The notes beneath the pieces are model-generated. The model saw only the letters and a list, made by a program, of their open reading frames with translations, was not told the DNA's origin and did no database searches. The translations under genes and the position numbers were made by a program. From Ulva prolifera (taxonomy: Eukaryota; Chlorophyta; Ulvophyceae; Ulvales; Ulvaceae), in contig CM041199.1 in the NCBI GenBank assembly GCA_023078555.1, positions 4,531,315 to 4,595,314 on the forward strand: a DNA stretch of 64,000 nt, written 5' to 3'. This document shows, in pieces, positions 36,460 to 47,496 of this stretch (position 1 is the first letter of the stretch; each line of letters starts with the position of its first letter).

Positions 36460-38304
36460 CTGCCTCCACGCATCGGAGCGGTGAGGCCGTGGGAAACAAG
36501 CCAAGGTGCCTGCGCCACTGCGGTGCGGTGGTGCCTCGTGTGCTCCACGAGACGCGAGTGCGCGGCCGGCGGGGCAGTCGTGTGCGACAGGGCAGGGCAG
36601 TGGGTCAGCTGTGGAAGGCCTGCGCCACGCGAACCACAGCTGATGTCTGCACCGCGAAAGAAGCCCGCGAGCCAGGGAGACAGGAGTGTGCGTGGTGGTG
36701 GTAACAGGCAACGGATGGGTGGAGCCCACGCAGCCAGGAGGGGAGGGGGTGGCGCGATCTGCACCAGAGCAACAACCTGCACCGATGTGCCCTGTGTGGG
36801 CTGTGGTCTGCGTGCGGTGCCCAGCTGTGTGCATGGTGCATTCTGTTCTGTGGCAAAAGTTGTTTTGTTGCAAATGGGGGCGTGGCGATGAGGTGGGATG
36901 GCTGGTGACTGTGGGCCTGCGCAGCTGCGATGCCGCCCTCTGAGTCTACCAGAGATGTGGTATCATACCACATCTTTATGCACATACCACTGGCATGAGG
37001 GCGCCACGTGCAGCAGTCTATGTACCGCATGAAGGGCTTTTGAGGCGTGGCTGTTCTGGCTCGTGGCCAGCAAGAAATATGCTCATGCAGCATGCTGAGG
37101 TTGCTATGCCATGCATGTTTAGCAGTTGCTGGCCTGTACGTCGCAACTTGTGTGTGAGTGAGCTTCCTCGTGAATGCACAACACTTGCATTGCAGGCTTC
37201 GGCCTGTCATGGGGCCGCATGCCCCTGCTGGAGGTACTGCCGGAACAAATGCCATGTCTGAGAATGTCAGGAGGAAATACTTACACATGTACGATTCCGG
37301 TGATGTATAACACCACTGCCATCTGATGAACGTCACTGACAAAGTATGAGTGGCACATGTCAACCCACCATGCCAACAGCCTGCATTCCCACGCCTCAGA
37401 AAAGTGATTCAGTATCACTGCCTTGCAGACCGACTAGCCGATCTGATCTAAATACAAATTCCCAAAGTCAATGCATTGGTGCAAGTGCCATCCGCTGCTT
37501 TGCCAGGTGACGAGGCTTCTGCGATGCTGTCACTAAGGCAATGGTGACGGCAGCCCACGGACCGAGCCGTGTCATTCAATCAATGCCTCCACACCGCCTG
37601 CTATACACCCGCCACTACTGTCAACAGCATTGCCTAGTGGCACCAGAACTGGCTACATTCTCAGATATCATCCTGGAATCATGTGGCGAGGGGGGCCAAA
37701 GGCACCTCGCATCTCTCCACCGCATGCATAGCTGCTGCAGCAGAGGAAAATAGAGATAGGTTCCTTGGGCTCGGGCCATCGTAATGCGGAGCATCAACAC
37801 ACACTACCAAGCATCGCATCCAAAGTAGGTATACGACGATTTCTCCACCCATTCAGCACTACATCAAGGCCAAGACATTGGTTGATTTGGGTAGGTGCTC
37901 TGCCATACAATGGCCCGAGTTCTTGTTTATTGACGTACAATAAAGACGAAGGCAAGGCCAAGGCAAAGCCAGCTGGTCAAAATGACAACTCATATGTGAC
38001 TCTACCAGCACTTTCCCATCACAGCACTCACAGCTCATCCATACCCAAAAATTAAAGACACGCAGCCCTGTGAGCCACCGGCCCTTCAGTCGCTGCCGCA
38101 TCATCCATATCATTGTTTTTTTGGTTCCACAATCGATCCTGCTCGAGCTGACTGCTCAGGCTGACTGTGGAAGGACACGGTGGCCACTTGCTCGACCTTG
38201 CCGTCGAGCGTTTCGCCTCCAGCAGCGTCAGCTCCACACACCCCCCTTCCCTCACAGATGACCGCCAGAGATGAGCGCGTCCGCTTTTATCCATCAGAAT
38301 CATG
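36460..38304. other. Intergenic between convergent genes
   Basis: This holds the 3' flanks of the H1-tail gene and of the first membrane-protein paralog, plus a second copy of the ~50-base dispersed repeat at 37886-37934. A minus-strand frame ending at a stop at 38052, with acidic text (NQKNNDMDDAAATEGP), might be an extra terminal exon of the paralog, joined by a 70-base intron (38315-38246). That splice is weak, so I left it out. Confidence 0.35.
37886..37934 (+). repeat. Dispersed ~50-base repeat, copy 2
   Basis: It shares GGTGCTCTGCCATACAATGG and a TTCTTGT-type tail with the minus strand at 1553-1605. Confidence 0.5.
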
Positions 38305-41105
38305 TCACACACCACCTGGCGCTGGTGCTGGCGCGTGGAGCGGCCGGGCCGGCAGCGTGCCTGCAAAGTCAGCCACGCACAGCGTCTTGCGGAAAAAGTA
38401 GTACGGCACCACCCCCTCCTCATCACCGTCCCGCAGACCAGCTGTCCCCGTGCCCCCCGCGGCACCGCCGCCCACCCCCGGCTGCCCCCCCGCACGCACC
38501 GGCCAAGCAGCATCTGCAGCAGCACCTGCTGCGGCACCCCCAGCGCGCAGCGCGTCGGCGCCGCGGCTGCTGTGCCGCTGCAGGGAGACATGTTCCGGGC
38601 TAAGCGGCATGAGAGAAAGAGCCCCGTTCATGTGGACCACATGGTCAGCGTCCGGCATCGCCCCGGCGACCTGCGCTTCGGGAAGCCCACCCTGTGTTTG
38701 TGGGCATGGGTGCCGTTCAGCCACCCCCGGCGCGGGGGCCGGTGGCCCTGCGGAAGGCCCCCACAGGTACATCGGAGAATCGGCACCCTGACTTCCCGAT
38801 ATCAGGCAGGATCCCCTGGCTCCCGCAAGTTCCAACGCGCCCCCCCACACGACAGCACGGCACATCCCTTCGTCTGCATCAGCGCCACCACAGGGTTCTC
38901 CTGGCAGCTTCACGCCCTCAGGCTCTCGCTGGTCTTCTCGTATGCAGCACGCAGCGCACACGCCGCCCGAGTCCCGGCCGTAGCATTCTGGTTGATCCGC
39001 ATCAAGTGCTACGCCGCACATGCTGTGCCGCCCAGGCGGTGGACCTGGGCGACATTCGGCAGAGAGGGCGTCGATGGGTTCAGGACGGGGGACCGCTGGG
39101 TGATCAGGGTTCGGTTGCGGCCATGGCAGCGGCCCGCCGTCTCCCTCGGCCATCGGAACATCAACGCATTCGACGTGAAGCGCGGCCCCTGGTCCCACGG
39201 CTGCGATGTCGGTGTGATGACAGTCGGTGCCAGGTGGCGGCGCGAGCCGTGGCGCCGCACTCGGCGGCCCCCTGACGCCACTCCCGCCAGCGCCAGTGCA
39301 AGCCGAGCTTGCCGCGTGCGCAGCATGCGCAGCGTCAGTGGGCGTGGCAGCATCCACGGCGGCCCCAGCGGGCGCCGCCGCGGCTCCTTCCGGCAGGCCC
39401 CCGGCGGAGGCGGCGGAAGACGTGCGGGTGCAGAGGCCCAGCATGCCGTCGGGCAGCACAGCGACCACCGGCGCGGCGCGGAACGGCAACGCATCGAACC
39501 ATGCGCGCGCAGCATGCAGTTCCGCCGCACATTGCGGCGCCCCAGCCACTGCCGGTGCCCACAACCCCGATGCATACGCACCGTGCGCACTTCCATTGCC
39601 ACTCCCGCCCCCGCCAGATGCCGGGAGGGGCCTGCGATCGGCGCATACTTGTGAGGCCAAGCTGGGACTGCTCAACTCCCCCGACAGCCAGGCGGAGAAA
39701 GGGGAGACAAGCCTGGGGGCGCTGCACTCCCCGCCCCGTCCCAGATGAAGGGCATTGCCTGAGGCATAGATCTGTCGTCGGTGATAGGGTTCGGGAATGA
39801 AGGAGGTGGAGGGGTCGGGGTGGCTGGGGGCGGAAGTCGCGGGGCCAGAGGGTGCGCGGGCGTGCGCGCACGGCGGCACCGCGGTGCCGCCTCCTGCCGT
39901 AGCCATGGGGGAGCATCCGTCCTCATCACCGGAGGGCGTCGCGGGGGGCACCGAAACATCGCCTGCGGCGGTGTCGGCATGCATCGCGGCATCTGTGCTG
40001 TGCTGCGCTGGGCTGCGCGGATCCACCGCGGGACCCTGGAGCTGACGCGGTGACACAGAAGCAGAGGCGGGCCGAGTGGGGCTGCGAAGGGGGGGGTTGT
40101 GGTGGGGTGGCGTGTTTGGCGGGGGTGCCATGGCGCGTCTTGTGGCTGCTGTGTTGTCGGTGGATGGGGGCAGACCAGGAGGCTGCGTGGGGGGGTGAGG
40201 AGGGTTCTGAGCCGGGGTGGACTGTGCTGAGGCAGCGGCTTGGGGTTCCGGTTCGGTTGTTGGAGGTGGGAGGGGGTATGCCAGTTTGTTGTCGAGGTCA
40301 ACAAACACAATGAATGCTGACCATGGCTCGATGGAGGTGTCAGTGGGCTGGAACCTGGCACCTGCATCAACTCTGGAGATCATTCTGCTGCCCCTCCTGC
40401 CCAGGTGGACGAAACCAGTTGATGTGGCGCTGATGCGGCGGGTCTGGTCACTGCAGAGAGTCGTGCATGGGTCATAGCTGCTGCTGAGCCTCATGAGTGG
40501 CAGCAGTGTCGGCCTCGACGAAGGTCGGTGTGCATGTCTCAAGACGCCGTCATGAGATTCAATGTGAGCTTTGGGTAGGCGTGCACGGAGGCGCTGTTCG
40601 ACACAGGCATGTTGCGTAGACCTGGCTTACCACACCGCCAGTCTCCACGCTCAGACAAGGGTTGTTTTTTCTTATATACGCTAGCTTGTCCGGACAGGAG
40701 TATTCTCTAGCGAAGTCCAGGATGTCGGTAGCGCACCGTTTCGACGCCGTGAGGAGGTGCCCCTGCAAAGTTGCCATCCGCATACTGCGACCACGACGAG
40801 CATAGACATCGCGAAGCCCGCAAGCGCAAGAACCGGACCTGCACACGCTCGCAGCTCGCTTTAACTCACACACTAATGCCAAGGAATGAATCTTTAACTC
40901 GAAGTCCGGCCGCATTGAGTGCGCTGCGTTCGGGTGTGTCGGTGTTCGTGGCGCAAGGCTGGGCGGTCGCAGGTCACAAGTCAAACACGCGGCTGCGGAT
41001 GCAGATAGCCATACCAACCCATCCCTGATCAGAAAGGAATCCTCTGGCTCCCTCATCTTCGGCAGCCTCGTCACCGCCGTGCTGGGATGGTCCTGCGAAA
41101 GACAT
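38305..41105 (-). CDS. Single-pass membrane protein, tandem family member 1 (unrecognised family)
   Basis: Exons 41105-41015, 40838-40737 and 40361-38305 give 749 residues. Exon 1 starts MSFAGPSQHGGDEAAEDEG (acidic). Exon 2 encodes one transmembrane helix, about residues 33-52 (VLALAGFAMSMLVVVAVCGW), followed by basic SSRRRNG. Exon 3 is mostly Pro/Ala/Ser low complexity around three islands: FIVFVDLDNKLAYP near its start, ALPFRAAPVVAVLPDGMLGL in the middle and YYFFRKTLCVADF near the end. The same islands, in the same order, occur in the genes at 42784-44905 and 47497-50500, and both introns are phase 1 in all three. Topology should be a short acidic N-tail, membrane helix, then the large C-part. 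Family and function are unknown. A further 3' exon is possible. Confidence 0.72.
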
Positions 41106-42783
41106 TGGCTGTGTAGTGCTGATGAGCGCAGAGCTCGCGGGATGCAGCTGTGACGACGGTTTATGTATACAGTGACTCAGCCTCGGCAAGATGCGATCAG
41201 GAAGTGTGATGCAGTGTGGTTGCACGGCCGCTGGGTAGCGCTAGCCTTATCCCGGCCGTAGTCGCCGTGGACCTGCAGAGCACAACAGAAATCCAAAGAG
41301 CGCAATCGGATTTGGGGTATTGGAGGATGTGAAGCAGCCTTATCTCGAGCTTGTCGACCTAGAAGCACCCGCAAGGCTGGACTCGGGGCAGGAGTGTCGG
41401 CCTTGATGATGTGATCATGAACACCGGTTTGACGATGCACAAGACGCCGTACCGTCAGTCCAAGTAACACCTGCCACTAGTGATCTTCAATGTTGAGGTC
41501 TGTAGATGCGCCGCGGCGCTGTATGTGCGGTGTCGCCATGGCTGCGTTCCTGCATGCAGTGTAGCGTCGAGACTGGGCAAGACCGGACCGTGATAACGCG
41601 ACAGGACGTGGTGCTGGTGATGCATACGCGCGAGCAGAATACAGCACCCCTCCTCAGCGAGGCACGTCTCTGGCGTCCGCCTGACTTTGACCCGCCATCG
41701 GCGTTGTGATTCAACGTTACATGAGGCAGGTGCAGATGCTTGAAAACATCATATGATGCATGTGCGTACGCGTGCATGTGTTAGGCGAACGGCGCCGGGA
41801 GGACTGATCACGGGAGGGCGGCCGGCGTTGAGATGTGTACGCTATCGCCGCAGCCGGACGGCTTGGGTTCGCTTACATCGCCTGGCACTTGCGGCTGATG
41901 CTCTGCCCTGAAAATTTTCCGAGCTGTTAACGTTGTAATTTGTTTACTTTGTGACCTGGCAAAGCTAGCTAGGCGCAATGTCGAGGCGTCCCTGTGGCCA
42001 CGGGCGGCGAGGTGCATCATAAGAAGCGTTTTCAGATCTAGATGTGCCTTGCCATGTATCACGCAAACGCTGGTACATTTGCATAGCCCCGCGGACAACT
42101 TTCCCGGCCTCTGGAAAGTACGTGCGGGCGCACCAGCCTGAAAATGGAAGTGCGAAATTTGACCACAGGGGCGGGTGTGGGGATATGGGCCGGGATTAGT
42201 GGTAGCCACTTATGTCACGGTGCATTCATGGGCCTACCCCGTGCACGCAACACTTGTTGCACATTGGACCAGTCAGTTTGAATTTTCGACGGTCCTTCTG
42301 CTATCTGGATGTGGCCATAGCGACCTCGGCAATGCGGGCCTCATCAAGTGCCACACGCCGTCCATATGGCCACAGGCTGGAGCAGCAAGGGAGCTGATGC
42401 GTGGCGGCGATGGCAGGGCGCATGAAGTGTGATACTCAGCCGGCGACATGCACTATGACTGCATCCATGATACATGTGAAATAAATTGGAATTGGCAAGA
42501 AGCACGCATATTGCAGCTGGCATTCACCAGGCCACAGCCCACACACCGCGGCGGCTCACGCAGCCGGCGGCCAGGTCCATCAGCGCAAACCAGTGGTTTG
42601 AATATTGAAACCACAATAACAGCACAAATTCGTTTTGAAGTCGCAATCCGCAGGCAATGCTCTAGCAGGCTCAGCGGTAGGAGCACGCGCCGCCGACGAT
42701 CCCCCGACGCCGCTGCGGAGGCGGCACCCGGACAGATGCCGCTGCGATTGCCGCCGCGACTACTGCCACAGAGCGCAAAAGGA
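41106..42783. other. 1.7 kb between tandem paralogs
   Basis: A minus-strand frame at 42209-41808 (133 codons) lacks an ATG near its start and has no splice partner. Nothing else is convincing. The promoter of paralog 1 should lie just above 41105. Confidence 0.35.
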
Positions 42784-44905
42784 TCACTTCCACATCCCTT
42801 GCCAACAAAAATGTTCATCAGGGGTACCACTTCTACGCGCGCCCGCGGCCGCGCCGCCTTCTGTCAGTCTGCTGTAGAGGCAGCGCCCGCGCCACACACC
42901 ACGGCGGGCACCGGCTGCATCCATCACCTGCTACACAACTTGAACTGACAGGTGGGTAAAAGAAATATGCCGCAATCCGTTGGGGTCCAAACCAGACCCG
43001 GCTCGCCCCCACGCGGCACGGAACCACCCCCACGCTGCAACGCTGCCCAGCATTCACCGTAGCACGTGCTGAAAATCACTCACCTCCAGATCAATCCTAT
43101 AGCACAAGCACGGCTGCGCGTCGGCGTCCGCGTCGGTGAACCCAGGCACCTGTACCCCTTCGTCTCCCGGCCCTTGCGCGGCCCCGGACTCATGCGGTCC
43201 TGCGCCCGCGGCGACCGCATCAGCATCAGTCTCGCGGGCGCCCGGCTCCGCTGGACCTGCAGAAACCTGATCACCCTCGCTGCGCGTGGCATCGCCGCCG
43301 GGACCCTGTACAGCCCCGGCTCCCGCCGCTCTGCCGCCGCTGCCAGGCGTGCCTTGCTGCGAACGTGATATCGGTTCGACAGCACGATGCTGGCGATCAT
43401 CGCCGGGATCCGCTACATCGGAAGACGAACGGTCAACTTCGCACAGGCACAGCGCGGCGTCCGGCTGGACCACGATCGTCGGCATGGCCATCGCGCCGGC
43501 GGTGAGCGCCTCGAACCGGCGGCGCGCACGCGCCAGCTCAGACTCTGCCGTTGGGTGTGAGGCCTCGGCCGCGTCTGACTCCTCCTCCGCTGCTTCCGTC
43601 GTGGCCGCAGCCCCGCACGCGCAGAGCCCGTACCGCCGCGCGCGCGCTAGTTTCAGCGCCCGCGCCGGGCCGGACGGCCCCCGTTGCCGGCCGCGCCGCG
43701 CCGCGGCCTCGGCCGCGCCAGCGGCCTCCTCGCGCCTCCACGCCTCCTGCTGCGCCGCTCGTTCGTCTTCCTCGGAGATCCGCACCGCGTCAGAGGGGGG
43801 CGGGGGTAAAGTGGCGCCAGGGGCGCCCGTGGACGTGGACGCCGCGGCGTCCGGGCCGGCGCCGGGCGCGGGCGCCGCGGCCGCTTCGGCGGGCTCGCCA
43901 GTGAGGCTGCAGTATGCGCGGATGAGAGCGGCGCGGATGTAGGAGGGGCCGTCGGGGAAGGCAAGCTGCTTGCGGAGGTCGACATCGACGATGGCCTGGT
44001 TGTCCGGGGTGCTGTGACGCGGGCTGCTCGTATCGGCGGCCTCTGCATGTTGGCTTCGGTGAAGCATAGCGCGCGCACTACTGATGCCGCCTTTAATAGC
44101 TGTTGTTTGTTTTTTTTTTCAGTTTTCGTCAAGCGGTGGATGAAATGACGAGGGGGCTTGAAGAGCGACCGTGTGCGCTGCTGGTGGGGCCTCGTATCAT
44201 GATATCGCTGGTCTGATTATCTGCCGAGACTGACAAAGCATTTGAATTCAGAGCCACCAGACCGCTGCGATGTAATTGCGCACGCATGGAGGCCACATTT
44301 TGAGACCGCGACAGCTAGCAAGCTCGGACCAGAGCAGTCACAGGAGTCCGTCCTCTGCTCCAGTTGGACTTGGGATGTGGAAGCCACTGTGATGTGGCCA
44401 TGCTGTTGCTACAGTTATACATCAGCTCGCAAGGAGCTGGCATGGCAGAGCGAGCTAGGTATGGAAGGAGACTGCTCCGACAGCTGCGGTGGTGGCTCCA
44501 TGGGATTGTGTGCACTTGATGTGGGCAGTCCGAGACGTGCCGCGGGGCGCACCGTTGTCAGCAGGTTGTTGATGGCGCCTGCGCCTGTGGCCACAGCAAC
44601 CGAAGGTCCTGTGCACGCATAGCAGAAGCACCGCCACCCAGAACGCCAAGAAGATTATGACGATGAAGGTGCCATCTGCATGCAGCTAGCTCCGATGAGA
44701 CACAGAATTTTAATTTTCACTGGCATGCACTATCTTGCTCGAAAGCATATGACGTTGGAAGCGTTGTGCTCGGGCTTGAATGCGGCCTGGCTACGGCGAG
44801 ACCGTCCGTATAGTCAAGCATGTCCGCAGAATTGCCAAAATCACAATCAATGATGACATCACTGTTACGTAGATTCGCCCAGTTGCGTGGGACTTCCCGA
44901 GACAT
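42784..44905 (-). CDS. Single-pass membrane protein, tandem family member 2
   Basis: Exons 44905-44803, 44675-44553, 44042-43058 and 42868-42784 give 431 residues. Exon 1 starts MSREVPRNWANLRNS and is acidic. Exon 2 gives the membrane helix (FIVIIFLAFWVAVLLLCV, about residues 37-55) followed by basic CCGHRRRRHQQ. Exon 3 holds the family islands AIVDVDLRKQLAFP, MPTIVVQPDAALCLCEVD and CLCYRIDLEVSDFQHVL, separated by Ala/Gly/Glu-rich stretches; one of these (RISEEDERAAQQEAWRREEA) is helical. The first two introns are phase 1, like its paralogs. The last intron (phase 2, donor GTGAAT) has no match in them; without it the protein would stop four bases later. An alternative start is the ATG at 44067, which would drop the membrane helix. 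Confidence 0.72.
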
Positions 44906-47496
44906 CGGTCAACGTAGTGCCAGTGGTGGTCGCGCACGCACTTGCACTCCTGCACAGTTTACATGGGTGCGAGTGTCACTTGAGACTCGCAACACAACAT
45001 TAAGGTTACACATGTGAGCTCTTGGACGATTTCATACGCCAGGATTGCAGTTCCGGGTCCTTAAGCTGTTCAAACGCCTGCCTGTTCCGCAGCACTGAAC
45101 TGTTGTTGGGATCGAGTTTCCGTTCGGACGACCGCTTAGAGGGATACGCTCAGCCATGTGGCTATGTTACATGGTCCTTTGTGTAAGCCCGGCGTGTTGC
45201 TTCCTAGCGGGACGTTGGTGAGACGAACGAGGCGACAGACTATCCTTTACGCAGACAGGGATAACCAGGATCGCGCGATACCGGTGACAGCGCCTGAGAA
45301 GACAGCAACGCCATGCAAAGAGAGGACATCTGATGGAAGCATGTGGCTGTTGTCTTCCAACATCATGCGGCCAGATGACGTGGAATCGGTCGATGGATCC
45401 AGGGCATCCAGGGCTCTGCAGCGACTAGTTCGCGCAGTTCTGAGCGAATTCGTGTCTAGCCCAGTGCGGCGGCCGTGCATGATAACATAAATCGCACAAT
45501 TATAAGCATCTGTTGCAGTGTGGCTCCTGCGGGCCGGAAGGCGAGAGTTGCAGTCTCAAAGCTTGGTTCCGCATTCTTCCGGAGTTTTGCGGAGTTCATT
45601 GCGAGAGGCAGTGCCTCCACACGTCGACTTGAAGGCGCACCGAGCCACTCCATGGGCTGTTGTGTCCTTGAATCATTTTGAGGCGTCGTTGAGCAGCAGA
45701 TGGGATCGTTCGGGCTTCTCGCGCAGATGCAGCGCCCTGCCGGATCGAGGCCTGCAGCTGGAGCTGCAGCAGCTTCATCCGGGCTCGTCGCATTATGCAC
45801 CAGCATGCGAATAGAGAAACTTGACATGATGACCACTAAGGATTGACCTGATTTCACTGAAGTGTCGAGAGTGTGATTTTCTGCGTCTGTCTGGAAAAGC
45901 TAGGTGCCAGCAAGGAGGCACACATGGCAGCGCTGCCTAGTCGACGATATCGATGATATGCACACTGCGGTAAAGATGTACGGCCCAACACGGAATAAGT
46001 TTGACTGTAACGTGTACTTTCCATACAGTGTATGAGCATCTGGCTGTGTGCTTTTCAGTGGACAAGCGCCGCAACCTCAACGCGTCAAAAGTTGAGGTGA
46101 GCGAATCTTTGCAATACCAGGTGTGATCATCACGCACGCGGTGGCGCGTGGCGTAGGTGTGCCACTGACGGACTGACGGTATCTTGCGATGGTGGTCAAG
46201 GCCACCATATCCCGTACGCGCACGACGCATCAGCATTCTAAAGCTCCAGTCACAAGGCTTCTGGTAGGTGGTGCTATGGGTCAACAGGTTGACACCGTAG
46301 CGCTCTGAGGCGCCACACACGTCCGAAGGCGCTCAGACGGTACCAGCGCATGCATGCGCTCGGCAGACAAATTTGGCACCACGTCACGTGGTGACGTGAG
46401 CGTGTTCACATCATGGCGTGCATAAATGCCCGCGCGCCATGATCACAGCTGCAGCCAGATGGCCGTCATCGGCCATTCCTGCTGGTTGTTAACGTGCGAT
46501 TCGAATGTGATGAAATCGCTGCATCGTTGGGCATCGAGCTGCTGCCAGGCTGTGGACTGTCGCAGCCACGGTCAGCAACAGTGGAGGCCAGCCCATTCCA
46601 TGCAAGGCAGAGCTCAAGAACACTTGCATCCAGGTGTGACAGGATGGCTGCACGCTCTGCCTACTGTACATAAAGTAGATACAGTATGCATGCAGCCGTC
46701 CCTGGATCGACTTGCTCGCCACCGATGATGCACATGGTCAAGACAGCTCGTGTCCGGGCAGCCCACGCTCAGGCAAGGCTTCAGCTGCTGCCGAGCCGAA
46801 GCGGATACTATCAATACCAGCACATTTCTGGCGCATGCGGTCGCGAGCCCCGCTGCAGCGTGGTGCCCGGCTCACCACACGAAAACGCCCATATAATGCG
46901 ACATCTTCTTGGTAAGTAGATGAGAGTACGCGAGCAGCGGAGGTGCGACTTATTTACACAAAAGGCCGCTGAATTCAACAGTATACCTGTATGTAGTATG
47001 GTGTATGCATGGGCCATGCGTACACCCACTCCCGCCCGGCTGAGAGCCACCCCAGGAGGTGTCCGCAGCCTCCTCCACCCGCCGGCCAACATCTCAGCAG
47101 CCGGCGGAGCGCCATGGCTAGGAGCGCACGACCCAAACGCTCATAGTTTATTGGCCATAATCAAAATCTGATAGCAAACGCAGCGCGGCCAAGCGCGGCC
47201 AAGCGCAACACATCCCCTGCATGCATATGTGTGTGTGCCGTTTAGATCTCGAGCAGTACATACGCCGAGTCGCCATCCGACACGCCCCTTCGAAATGCCT
47301 CTCATGCATTCGAAGCCCTCTCCAAGAATTTTGCCGAAACAACAGATGCTCTGACGGTGTTTCAGTCCACCGCCTGTACAACCTACCCCTATGGGTTCCT
47401 TCCATCCCCCTCCCTGCCCTCCCTATGCCAGCGATTCGGGGGGGGGGGGGGGGGGGGGGGGGGGGATGGGGGGTGTATGCGCAAACATGCTCACCC
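44906..47496. other. 2.6 kb between paralogs 2 and 3, with weak open frames
   Basis: The best candidate is a plus-strand frame at 45158-45490 (text such as SSNIMRPDDVESVDGSRAS), ending in a stop at 45490. The opposite strand at 45857-45456 is equally open, so strand is undecided. A minus-strand frame at 46320-45937 (SFRMLMRRARTGYGGLDHH) also looks partly protein-like. None has a supported start or introns. A run of 28 G lies at 47438-47465. Confidence 0.25.
47438..47465 (+). repeat. Run of 28 consecutive G
   Basis: A pure G homopolymer sits 32 bases past the stop codon of the minus-strand paralog 3, so its transcript would carry 28 C in the 3' untranslated region. The exact length may be a sequencing artefact. 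Confidence 0.8.

Noticed and set aside
39797-40045. Plus-strand frames opposite paralog 1 (and similarly opposite paralogs 2 and 3)
   Set aside because: They are shadows of the GC-rich minus exons, without splice sites or conserved text between paralogs.
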